This document shows, piece after piece, positions 8,554 to 15,104 of a DNA stretch of 17,642 nt. Under the pieces are notes generated by a model that was given only the letters and a program-made list of their open reading frames with translations, had not been told where the DNA came from and made no database searches. Source of the stretch: Cetobacterium sp. UBA6069 (GTDB lineage: Bacteria; Fusobacteriota; Fusobacteriia; Fusobacteriales; Fusobacteriaceae). Position numbers and translations under genes: made by a program. Every line of letters starts with the position of its first letter. The first letter of the stretch is position 1. The stretch is from assembly GCA_002428805.1 (NCBI GenBank), contig DIXX01000034.1, positions 28,766-46,407 on the forward strand, in the 5' to 3' direction.

Positions 8554-9605
8554 TCTGGAAGCACCTTCTTTAAAGCTTCTAATACTTTCTCATTACTTTT
8601 TCTATCTTTTATAGCAAGCCTTATATAACTCTCGTCTAAGAAAACAAAATTAGATGCATCACGAACAAGTACACCATTTTCTATCATTTTTTTTCTAAAA
8701 CTTTTAGCATCGTCATTTAATAATTTAACTAAAATAAAATTTGTTTCTGTTGGTGTAACTTCTATTCCCTTTAAACTTTTTAACTCTTCGTAAAATTGAA
8801 TTTTTTCTTTTTTTATCCAAGTCTCTGTCTTATGGATATATAGCTTGTCAAAGAGCATTGTTTTTCCAGCAATCTCAGCTACTCCATTTACACTCCAAGG
8901 CTCTCTTATTTTCTTTATTTCATCTAAAATATTCTCATCCAAAGTTAAACCATAACCAAGTCTAACTCCTGGAAGAGCAAAAAACTTAGTAAGCGCTCTC
9001 AAAATAAAAATATTTTTATGTTTCAATAAAAAGGCTGTTTTCTCTTTCCAACCATCCACAAACTCTATAAAAGCTTCATCTATAAATAATTTTTTATTTT
9101 TTCTTTCTAAAAACTGAGCTATTCTCTCTATTTTATCTAAATCCTGAAACTTTCCCGTTGGATTATTCGGGTTACACATTACAACTACATCTTCATCTGT
9201 TATAAAATCCATCAATAGATTTTCATCTAATAAAAAATCTTTACTCAGTGGAAAGAACTTTACATCTCTTCCTGCTGCTTTTGCAGCTCTTTCATATTCA
9301 GCAAAAGTAGGGGCTATTATTAAAACTTTTTTAGCTTTTACGGCTTTCATATATAAAAATAAGACCTCGGTCGCTCCATTTCCTACAATTACATTCTCTA
9401 TTGAACATCCATTATAATCTGCTATACATTCTCTCAACTCTACATAATCTATATCTGGATATTTTTCCAAAGCTTCAAAGTTTTCTATAACTGCCTTTTT
9501 AAAACTTTCTGGAACACCAAGTGGATTTATATTAGAGCTATAATCTAATACCTCTACTCCACCCTCTCTTTTTAATTTATAAATATTTCCACCATGTAAA
9601 TCCAT
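8550..9605 (-). CDS. cobD: Threonine-phosphate decarboxylase CobD (PLP, aminotransferase fold)
   Basis: PLP enzyme expected to decarboxylate L-threonine O-3-phosphate to (R)-1-aminopropan-2-ol phosphate, the arm that CbiB attaches to the corrin. The 351 residues are a class I/II aminotransferase fold: HGGN near the N terminus (4-7), DYSSNINPLG (21-30), CNPNNPTG (144-151), the PLP aspartate in FIDEAF (174-179), the Schiff-base lysine K207 in ALTKFFALPGVRLGY. Histidinol-phosphate aminotransferase is the close alternative; the N-terminal HGGN, the SSNINPLG motif and location next to cbiB favour CobD. A 17-base gap follows cbiB and an ATGA overlap joins it to cbiA. Confidence 0.9.
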   Translation of the reverse strand: MDLHGGNIYKLKREGGVEVLDYSSNINPLGVPESFKKAVIENFEALEKYPDIDYVELRECIADYNGCSIENVIVGNGATEVLFLYMKAVKAKKVLIIAPTFAEYERAAKAAGRDVKFFPLSKDFLLDENLLMDFITDEDVVVMCNPNNPTGKFQDLDKIERIAQFLERKNKKLFIDEAFIEFVDGWKEKTAFLLKHKNIFILRALTKFFALPGVRLGYGLTLDENILDEIKKIREPWSVNGVAEIAGKTMLFDKLYIHKTETWIKKEKIQFYEELKSLKGIEVTPTETNFILVKLLNDDAKSFRKKMIENGVLVRDASNFVFLDESYIRLAIKDRKSNEKVLEALKKVLPE

Positions 9606-9622
9606 GTTCTCACATCCTATCT

Positions 9623-10570
9623 TTATACTAACTGAATTAAACCACTAAATAAAACTACTCCCACCAAAGATGTCATAAACATAATTTTATAACACTTCTT
9701 TATATCCTCTTTTTCGAACTCTTTTAATTTATCTCCTATTGTTGGCTTTTCATAAAGCTTTCCAAAATATCTTGTTTTTCCACCAAATTGAACTCCTATA
9801 GCTCCTGCAAAAGACGCTTCTGGATGTCCAGAATTTGGACTTGAATGATTTTTTCTATCTCTAAAAAATATTTGTAAAGGTCTTTTTATTCCCATTCCTA
9901 AAAGAAAAGTTGCAATTGGAATAATTAAAACTCCAGATAATCTAGCTGGTACTAAATTAAAAAAATCATCTATTTTTGCAGATGCCATTCCAAAATCTAT
10001 ATACTTTTCATTTTTATATCCTACCATTGAGTCTAAAGTATTTACAGCTTTATATCCCATAGCTAAAGGTAGAGCTAAAGAAACTCCATCCACTACTATT
10101 AAGCTTCCCAAAAAAGCGTAAAACATCGGTGCGATTATTCCATCCACAGAGTTCTCAGCTATAGTTTCCATAGTGCTTCTCACAACTTGAACTTCATCCA
10201 TTTCGCCCGTATCTCTACTCACAAGATATGACAACTCTTTTTGAGCTTTTTCTAAGTCTCCGCTTTTCAGAATTTTATAAACTTTTATTCCCTCTGCTCC
10301 TAAACTTTTCGTTGCTAAAGTTGTGTAAAGGAAGAAAATCTCTAAATACTGTGATGTCTTAGCTATATAGTAAGAAGCTACTCCTGTTGTAGTTATAACA
10401 ACTAGTGCTAGAATAGCTCCCCAGAATTTTTTATTATTAAATTTATAGATATTTTTTTCTAAAAAATTTATATATCCACCTATCAATCTAACAGGGTGTG
10501 GAAACCAATACGGGTCTCCAAAAACTAGATCTAAACAGTACGCTATTATGAATTTTACTAAAAAGTTCAT
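9623..10570 (-). CDS. cbiB: Adenosylcobinamide-phosphate synthase CbiB
   Basis: Integral membrane protein that joins aminopropanol phosphate to adenosylcobyric acid. The 315-residue protein has several hydrophobic segments and the family blocks DLVFGDPYWFPHPVRLIG (14-31), a central SRDTGEMDE stretch followed by ETIAENSVDGIIAPMFYAFLG, and NSGHPEASFAGAIG towards the C terminus. It begins at an ATGA overlap with cbiP, with GGAGG seven bases upstream of ATG. Its substrates come from CbiP and CobD, encoded on either side, so the placement is functionally coherent. Confidence 0.94.
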   Translation of the reverse strand: MNFLVKFIIAYCLDLVFGDPYWFPHPVRLIGGYINFLEKNIYKFNNKKFWGAILALVVITTTGVASYYIAKTSQYLEIFFLYTTLATKSLGAEGIKVYKILKSGDLEKAQKELSYLVSRDTGEMDEVQVVRSTMETIAENSVDGIIAPMFYAFLGSLIVVDGVSLALPLAMGYKAVNTLDSMVGYKNEKYIDFGMASAKIDDFFNLVPARLSGVLIIPIATFLLGMGIKRPLQIFFRDRKNHSSPNSGHPEASFAGAIGVQFGGKTRYFGKLYEKPTIGDKLKEFEKEDIKKCYKIMFMTSLVGVVLFSGLIQLV

Positions 10571-12054
10571 AGCTCACCCTCCAAAATCTTATAAATAACT
10601 TTCATATCAATATTTTCTCTAAATATTTTTTCTAGCTTATCCAATTCACGAAGTCTATACTGATCAAAATCTATCTCAGACTCTTTTCTTTCAAGACCTT
10701 TCTTCTCTCTTATTTTATTTAAAATGAAATCAGAAAACTCAGAATTATCAAATATTCCATGCAGATACGTTCCAAATATGTTTTCTTTTACAGTTGCGAT
10801 TAATCTATCATCATCTGTACATGAAATCTCTTTTCCAGACGTGACACCTTGATGAATCTCATATCCTTTTACTAAAACACTATTCATTCCTTCTAAAAGT
10901 CCAGTACCACCTTTTAACACTCCAGAATATTGAGTTGTAACCTTCTCTTTCTCCATAATAGTTTCTATATCTAGAAGTCCTAAACCTGCTAGCTCTTTTA
11001 TGTCCCCCTCTATTCCGTGAGGATCTAGAACTCTTTCACCTAAAATTTGGAATCCTCCACATATACCTATAATAGGAACTCCTTTTCTAGAAAGTTTTAT
11101 AATCTCTTGTGCTATTCCTTTCTCTTTTATATCTTTTAAGTCATCTATAGTATTTTTAGATCCTGGAATTATTATTAAATCTTCCTCCCCTAACTCATGG
11201 GCAGATGTAACGTAGTTTATATTTACATCCTCGTTTATCGAAAGGGCATCTATATCTGTAAAGTTAGATATATGCTTCAATTTTATAACAGAAATATTTA
11301 TGTCACCTGTTTTATTTTTTATTCGATTAAATTTTTCTGTAACACCATCCTCATCCTCTATGTCTAGTTCAAAGTATGGCATAACTCCTAAAATTGGAAC
11401 TCCTGTAAGCTCCTCTATTTTACTTAAACCTGGTTTTAATATATCAACATTTCCTCTAAACTTATTTATAATAACACCTTTTACTCTAGCTCTCTCTTCT
11501 GGCTCCATTAAACATATCGTTCCATAGATTGAAGCAAAAACTCCTCCTCTATCAATATCTGCAACTAAAATAACCGGTGCATCTATCATTTCGGCCAACC
11601 CCATATTTACTATATCATCCTGCTTTATATTTAATTCAACGGGGCTTCCTGCTCCTTCAACAACAGATATTTCACTATTATTTTTTATATAATCATAGGC
11701 TTGCATTATATCTTTTTTTAGCTCTGATTTATAATTTCCATACTCTAAACCACCCATATTCCCAATAGATTTTCCATTTACAATAACTTGGATTCTTCTA
11801 TCACCAGTCGGTTTTAGTAAAATGGGATTCATCATATAGTGAGCCTCTACCTCACACGCTACCGCTTGAACAGCTTGAGCTCTTCCCATTTCATGTCCAT
11901 CTTTTGTTATATATGAATTTAGTGCCATATTTTGAGATTTAAAGGGTAATACAGTATGTCCGTCTTTAAAAAATGCTCTACATAAGCCCGTTACTGTTAT
12001 GCTCTTCCCTGCTCCTGAAGATGTCCCAACAACCATTATATTCTTATGTTTCAT
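10567..12054 (-). CDS. cbiP: Cobyric acid synthase CbiP
   Basis: ATP- and glutamine-dependent amidotransferase that adds four amide groups (b, d, e, g) to adenosylcobyrinic acid a,c-diamide, giving cobyric acid. The 495-residue protein has P-loop GTSSGAGKS (10-18), the CbiP/CobQ-type FKSQNMALNSY (38-48), the GRAQ segment and VEGAGSP (132-138), then a C-terminal class I glutaminase domain with nucleophile Cys332 in GICGGFQILG and His432 in GTYLHGIFD. It is the first gene of the operon; ATG at 12054 lies 7 bases after AAGGAG, which abuts a cobalamin riboswitch core, so its translation is the likely control point for the operon. Confidence 0.95.
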   Translation of the reverse strand: MKHKNIMVVGTSSGAGKSITVTGLCRAFFKDGHTVLPFKSQNMALNSYITKDGHEMGRAQAVQAVACEVEAHYMMNPILLKPTGDRRIQVIVNGKSIGNMGGLEYGNYKSELKKDIMQAYDYIKNNSEISVVEGAGSPVELNIKQDDIVNMGLAEMIDAPVILVADIDRGGVFASIYGTICLMEPEERARVKGVIINKFRGNVDILKPGLSKIEELTGVPILGVMPYFELDIEDEDGVTEKFNRIKNKTGDINISVIKLKHISNFTDIDALSINEDVNINYVTSAHELGEEDLIIIPGSKNTIDDLKDIKEKGIAQEIIKLSRKGVPIIGICGGFQILGERVLDPHGIEGDIKELAGLGLLDIETIMEKEKVTTQYSGVLKGGTGLLEGMNSVLVKGYEIHQGVTSGKEISCTDDDRLIATVKENIFGTYLHGIFDNSEFSDFILNKIREKKGLERKESEIDFDQYRLRELDKLEKIFRENIDMKVIYKILEGEL

Positions 12055-12133
12055 TATCGTTCTCCTTATAGTGGCCGGACCGTGCGAGATTTTCCCTCGT
12101 CTTTCCTTTTAATCAACTTCTTGAACCATTAAT
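12053..12133 (-). promoter_or_regulatory. Cobalamin riboswitch, short and divergent, overlapping the cbiP RBS
   Basis: Read on the minus strand, the leader has the order typical of the cobalamin riboswitch core: an A-rich AAAAGG (12110-12105), a 5-bp P5-like hairpin with loop GAAAA (12099-12085), GCACGGTCC, and the B12-box GCCACTATAA (12075-12066). It departs from the usual AAAAGGGAA and CCCGCCACTGTAA at several bases. The B12 box continues straight into the SD AAGGAG (12067-12062). GTTC (12126-12123) can pair with GAAC (12062-12059) and ATTA (12133-12130) with TAAT (12056-12053, inside the ATG), so ligand-bound folding could hide the start site. The element is recognised by eye; pairing and ligand are inference. 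Confidence 0.75.
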
Positions 12134-12144
12134 ATTATACATGT

Positions 12145-12169
12145 TTATCATAATTATACATAATGATAA
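12145..12169. promoter_or_regulatory. Imperfect inverted repeat over the cob operon -10 (possible operator)
   Basis: Two perfect 7-base arms, TTATCAT and ATGATAA, face each other across 11 bases, with two more symmetric pairs inside. The repeat covers the -10 box and the expected transcription start, the classic position for a repressor. The arms (ATAATGATAA) resemble half-sites of Fur-family regulators, but no regulator is encoded nearby and the symmetry could be partly due to AT-richness. Confidence 0.4.
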
Positions 12170-12181
12170 TGTACAAGTCAA
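12146..12181 (-). promoter_or_regulatory. Promoter of the cobalamin operon
   Basis: On the minus strand a -35 TTGACT (12181-12176) and a perfect -10 TATAAT (12158-12153) are separated by exactly 17 bases. Transcription would start near 12146, giving a leader of about 90 bases, just long enough for the riboswitch core. A second TATAAT (12139-12134) lies downstream but lacks a good -35. Confidence 0.8.
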
Positions 12182-12263
12182 TCATTTTTAAAATTTAATG
12201 TTTAAAAATAAAACTGAAAAAACGCATTTGAATCTATATTTGACCAATTAGGCCCGAGATGAA

Positions 12264-12292
12264 TAAAAAAAACCTCCAAATGGAGGTTTTTT
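12264..12292 (-). terminator. Intrinsic terminator after the lipoprotein gene (bidirectional shape)
   Basis: The stem AACCTCC / GGAGGTT (12271-12288, loop AAAT) is followed on the minus strand by a run of eight or more T. It immediately follows the lipoprotein stop codon and insulates it from the cobalamin operon promoter. The plus strand also has six T after the stem. Confidence 0.88.
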
Positions 12293-12641
12293 AGTAAGGT
12301 TGACTATAATATGGTTTTGTAGTTTGTTGATTATTATACTGATTATTGTATTGATTATTATATTGTGGTTGAGTATACTGAGGCTGCTGTTGGTAATACG
12401 GCTGTCCATTCACATCTTTTATTGTCTGAGTCTGATCTTGAACCGATCCAACTAAAGCCCCTGCCGCTGCTCCAATTCCTGCTCCTAAAAGTGTGGCTTT
12501 ACTATCTCCACCTATCGCTTGTCCTAATAGCGCTCCAGCTCCAGCTCCAACTGTTGTCGATCCTATTGTATTAGAACCTACATTAGAACATCCCGATAAA
12601 ACTAATACCGAAAATACCGATACTATTAATAATTTTTTCAT
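12291..12641 (-). CDS. Glycine-zipper lipoprotein with Gln/Tyr/Asn-rich tail
   Basis: A 116-residue secreted lipoprotein of unknown precise role. Residues 1-17 are a signal peptide (Lys-Lys then hydrophobic) ending in the lipobox LSGC with lipidated Cys18. Residues 32-66 are a glycine-zipper region (GAGAGALLGQAIGG, then GAGIGAAAGALVG) of the kind that forms two packed helices in outer-membrane lipoproteins. The tail from about 80 is rich in Gln, Tyr, Asn and Pro and contains three tandem YNNQ units (94-105). ATG at 12641 is preferred because AGGAG lies 8 bases upstream; a GTG at 12650 is part of that SD. It lies 34 bases after a small membrane protein gene and ends at a strong terminator. Envelope location suggests a diderm host. 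Confidence 0.85.
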   Translation of the reverse strand: MKKLLIVSVFSVLVLSGCSNVGSNTIGSTTVGAGAGALLGQAIGGDSKATLLGAGIGAAAGALVGSVQDQTQTIKDVNGQPYYQQQPQYTQPQYNNQYNNQYNNQQTTKPYYSQPY

Positions 12642-12661
12642 ACTCTTCACTCCTTTTAATT

Positions 12662-12676
12662 ATTGAGTTGCTCAAT
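12662..12676 (-). other. Small hairpin between the two small envelope genes
   Basis: ATTGAG and CTCAAT form a 6-bp perfect stem around a 3-base loop, touching the stop codon of the 52-residue gene and ending just before the lipoprotein SD. It lacks a T run, so it is not an intrinsic terminator; it could protect an mRNA end or tune translation of the lipoprotein. Confidence 0.4.
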
Positions 12677-12834
12677 TATTCTTCCACTATTACGGTTTTA
12701 TTTATCATAAACTTTATAAGTGAGAATAAAAAGAACGGCGAAGCCAATCCAAATGTTATTACAACCAACAGTGTCCATCCTAATAAAAATAGTAGACTGT
12801 CAGCAAAGCCAACATCACATCTTAATCTTTTCAT
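12676..12834 (-). CDS. Small membrane protein (52 residues), previously easy to miss
   Basis: An ATG at 12834 preceded by GAGGTG and six A opens a 52-residue frame ending in TAA at 12676. The product begins MKRLRCDVGFADSLLFLLGW, continues as a hydrophobic stretch with ITFGLASPFF (26-35) and ends NKTVIVEE. One long or two short membrane segments span about residues 12-42; a basic N terminus suggests it faces the cytoplasm. It resembles small DUF6693-like membrane proteins, by memory only. Coding is supported by the good SD, the hydrophobic pattern and the collinear gene 34 bases downstream. An 84-residue frame on the opposite strand overlaps it and lacks comparable support. Function unknown. 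Confidence 0.72.
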   Translation of the reverse strand: MKRLRCDVGFADSLLFLLGWTLLVVITFGLASPFFLFSLIKFMINKTVIVEE

Positions 12835-12907
12835 TTTTTTCACCTCTTTTTTATTTTTAATATTCTATATTAATATAATGTTTCTTTTAATTTTACAAGC
12901 TTTTTTT

Positions 12908-12919
12908 GTTTCTAGAAAC
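12908..12919. repeat. 12-bp perfect palindrome next to a -35 box
   Basis: GTTTCTAGAAAC is a perfect palindrome and ends one base before the -35 hexamer of the flavin-reductase promoter. It is a possible regulator site; a perfect 12-bp palindrome in AT-rich DNA can also arise by chance. Confidence 0.35.
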
Positions 12920-12948
12920 TAGACAGCGAATAATTATTGATGTATAAT
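12920..12948 (+). promoter_or_regulatory. Promoter of the flavin-reductase gene
   Basis: A -35 TAGACA (12920-12925) and a perfect -10 TATAAT (12943-12948) are 17 bases apart. Transcription would begin about 12955, leaving a leader of roughly 33 bases before the ATG at 12988. Confidence 0.75.
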
Positions 12949-12987
12949 AAAGAGATAATATAAAATATTTAAAGAAAGAGGAATAAA

Positions 12988-13665
12988 ATGACTAAAGAAC
13001 TATTTAAAGGAAGTGTGGTTTTAAATCCTGTTCCAGCTGTTGTTATCACATCTAAGAATAAAGATGGTAAAGAAAACGCTTTTACAGTTGCATGGACAGG
13101 TACTATCTGTACAAATCCACCAATGCTTTCAATCTCTATCAGACCTGAAAGATTGTCATATGAGTATATAAAAGAAAGTATGGAGTTTACAGTTAACCTA
13201 CCTAATACTTTCCAAGTTAGAGAAACTGACTATTGTGGAGTTATCTCTGGAAGAGATATAGATAAAATAAAACACCTTGGATTAACTTCAAAGCCTGGAC
13301 ATCATGTAAGCTCACCTTACATAGAAGATTTCCCTATCAATATAGAGTGTAAGGTTAAACAGATTATACCTCTAGGTACTCACGATTTATTCTTAGCAGA
13401 AGTTGTTGGATCTCACATCAATAAAAACATTATTGATGAAAAAGGTAAAATTCATTTTGAATGGGCTAATCTAATAAACTACTGTCACGGAGAGTACTTC
13501 CCGATGTCTAAAAAACCTATCGGACAATTCGGATTCTCTGTTGCAAAAAACCCTCTTCTGATAGAAAAATATAAGCACATAAAATCTTATATTGAATATA
13601 AAGAAGATAGAGGAGTTAAAAAGCCAAAGAAAAAAGTTAAGTCTAAGGTGAAAAAGAAAAAATAA
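12988..13665 (+). CDS. Flavin reductase-like FMN-binding protein with Lys-rich tail
   Basis: A 225-residue cytosolic protein of the flavin-reductase-like, FMN-binding split-barrel family (flavoredoxin type), expected to bind FMN and carry electrons. Features are VLNPVPAVVITSK near the N terminus, NAFTVAWTG (29-37), TNPPMLSISIRP (42-53), the FTVNLPN segment, DYCGVISGRDIDK (81-93) and PIEC-like strands further on. The last 20 residues are almost only Lys with some Pro, Val and Ser, beyond the family domain, suggesting contact with nucleic acid or membrane, or simple low complexity. AGAGGA lies upstream of ATG. A hairpin follows its stop. The electron partner is unknown; corrinoid reduction is possible but unsupported. 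Confidence 0.85.
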   Translation: MTKELFKGSVVLNPVPAVVITSKNKDGKENAFTVAWTGTICTNPPMLSISIRPERLSYEYIKESMEFTVNLPNTFQVRETDYCGVISGRDIDKIKHLGLTSKPGHHVSSPYIEDFPINIECKVKQIIPLGTHDLFLAEVVGSHINKNIIDEKGKIHFEWANLINYCHGEYFPMSKKPIGQFGFSVAKNPLLIEKYKHIKSYIEYKEDRGVKKPKKKVKSKVKKKK

Positions 13666-13680
13666 TAATTAAAATAACAA

Positions 13681-13720
13681 GAGCAGATGGGCAGCTTATA
13701 ACCCATCTGCTCTTTAATTT
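13681..13720 (+). terminator. Long hairpin between the flavin-reductase and MATE genes
   Basis: GAGCAGATGGG (13681-13691) and CCCATCTGCTC (13702-13712) make an 11-bp perfect stem with a 10-base loop, then TTTAATTT. It has the form of an intrinsic terminator with a broken T tract, so it may be only partly effective. Only 23 bases separate it from the MATE start codon. Confidence 0.75.
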
Positions 13721-13735
13721 GTAAAGGAGTGTTAT

Positions 13736-15091
13736 ATGATTCAAAAATTTAAATTTGAAAAAAGTTTTATTAAAATGCTTATGGCATTGGCTATTCCTAT
13801 TATTCTACAAAGTTTAATCACAGCATCTTTAAATCTACTAGATAATATTATGGTTGGAAAACTTGGTGAAAATGAAATCGCTGCAGTAGGTCTATCAAAT
13901 CAATTCTATATGATTTTTTTCTATTCAGTTGCAGGAATTGGAATGGGTGCATCTATTTTCATGTCACAACTTTGGGGAAAAAAAGATATAAAAAAAATAC
14001 ATGAATTTTTAGATTTATCTCTTCTTATATCGGTAGTTGTTTCAATATTTTTTGCTGGTATAGCTGTTTTATTCCCTGAAAAAATAATACACATCTTTTT
14101 AAAAGATCCAACAGTTACACAGCTTGGTGTTAGTTATCTAAGAACTGTTGCTATAAGTTATGTTATTTCATCTATAACTCTAGCATTCTCAATGGCTCTT
14201 AGAAGTACTGCCCAAACAAAACTACCTATGTACGGAAGTATTGTTGGAATTGTATTTAACGGAATTCTAAACTACCTATTTATATTTGGAAAATTTGGAG
14301 CTCCTAGATTAGGAGTTACCGGTGCAGCTCTTGGAACTACAATCTCTAGAACTATGGAGTTAGCTTTTATTCTTTTTGCAATCTATAAGTTTGATAATAT
14401 TATCGCTACAAAATTTGATAGTTATAAAAATCTTTCAATCCAAAAGTTTAAAGAGTTTTTCAAAATAGCTTCACCTGTTATCTTCAATGATATTATGTGG
14501 ATACTTGGAATTTCAACATTTTCAATAGCATATGCTAAACTTGGAGTAAATGCAACTGCCACTATGCAAATAGCCATTACAATAAACAATATGTTTAATA
14601 TATTTGGAATAGGTATTGGAGCAGCCTCAGCAATAATTATTGGAAATAAAATTGGTGCTGGACACAAACAAGAGGCTTATGATCTCTCTAGAAAAATTTC
14701 TCAGTTCGGAGTTCTTCTTGGAATCGTTATCGGAGTAATTTTTTACTTCGTATCTCCATTTATTACAGGAGTATTTAAAATAACTCCAGAAACAGCTAAA
14801 AATGTAAATGTTGTATTAAAAACTATGGCCTTCTTTATTCCTGCAAGATTTTATGCTATTATACAAGTAATAGGTACTTTGAGAGGTGGTGGAGATGTTG
14901 TTTATGCAATCGCTGTAGAGATGATCGGAATCTGGTTTATTGGAATTCCGCTAGCATTTGCTGCAATACATTTTATCCCTGGATTATCTATAACAACACT
15001 ATACTTCATAATCTGTTTAGAAGAGATTGTTAAATGTGTGATGTCATATCCTCGTGTAACGTCATATAAATGGATTAAAAGTCTAGTTTAA
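13736..15091 (+). CDS. MATE-family multidrug/cation efflux transporter
   Basis: A 451-residue inner-membrane antiporter of the MATE family with about 12 predicted membrane segments in two homologous halves. The N-terminal half begins with the conserved PIILQSLITASLNLLDNIMVG region (residues 21-41), then GENEIAAVGLSNQ; the second half repeats the pattern around PVIFNDIMWILGIS and ends after a GTLRGGGD block typical of MATE proteins. It would export drugs or organic cations using a sodium or proton gradient; substrates cannot be read from sequence. AAAGGAG lies 6 bases upstream of ATG. The next gene begins 13 bases downstream, so these two form an operon, and there is no room for a promoter between this gene and the upstream hairpin. 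Confidence 0.92.
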   Translation: MIQKFKFEKSFIKMLMALAIPIILQSLITASLNLLDNIMVGKLGENEIAAVGLSNQFYMIFFYSVAGIGMGASIFMSQLWGKKDIKKIHEFLDLSLLISVVVSIFFAGIAVLFPEKIIHIFLKDPTVTQLGVSYLRTVAISYVISSITLAFSMALRSTAQTKLPMYGSIVGIVFNGILNYLFIFGKFGAPRLGVTGAALGTTISRTMELAFILFAIYKFDNIIATKFDSYKNLSIQKFKEFFKIASPVIFNDIMWILGISTFSIAYAKLGVNATATMQIAITINNMFNIFGIGIGAASAIIIGNKIGAGHKQEAYDLSRKISQFGVLLGIVIGVIFYFVSPFITGVFKITPETAKNVNVVLKTMAFFIPARFYAIIQVIGTLRGGGDVVYAIAVEMIGIWFIGIPLAFAAIHFIPGLSITTLYFIICLEEIVKCVMSYPRVTSYKWIKSLV

Positions 15092-15104
15092 CTTAGGAGG
15101 GTTT

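Noticed and set aside
8550..9605. Histidinol-phosphate aminotransferase (hisC)
   Set aside because: The fold is shared, but HGGN and SSNINPLG near the N terminus and the place between cbiB and cbiA point to CobD.
12308..12365. Short tandem repeats resembling a CRISPR or minisatellite
   Set aside because: They are the codons for the three YNNQ units and neighbouring Gln/Tyr/Asn residues of the lipoprotein tail, without spacers.
12365..12574. 69-residue plus-strand frame inside the lipoprotein gene
   Set aside because: It is antisense to a clear lipoprotein and its Leu-rich product reflects the Gly/Ala/Gln codons read backwards.
12668..12922. 84-residue open frame on the plus strand
   Set aside because: It overlaps the minus-strand 52-residue gene, which has a better SD and a membrane-protein pattern, and it extends into the opposite promoter region; its product is low-complexity with no recognisable domain.
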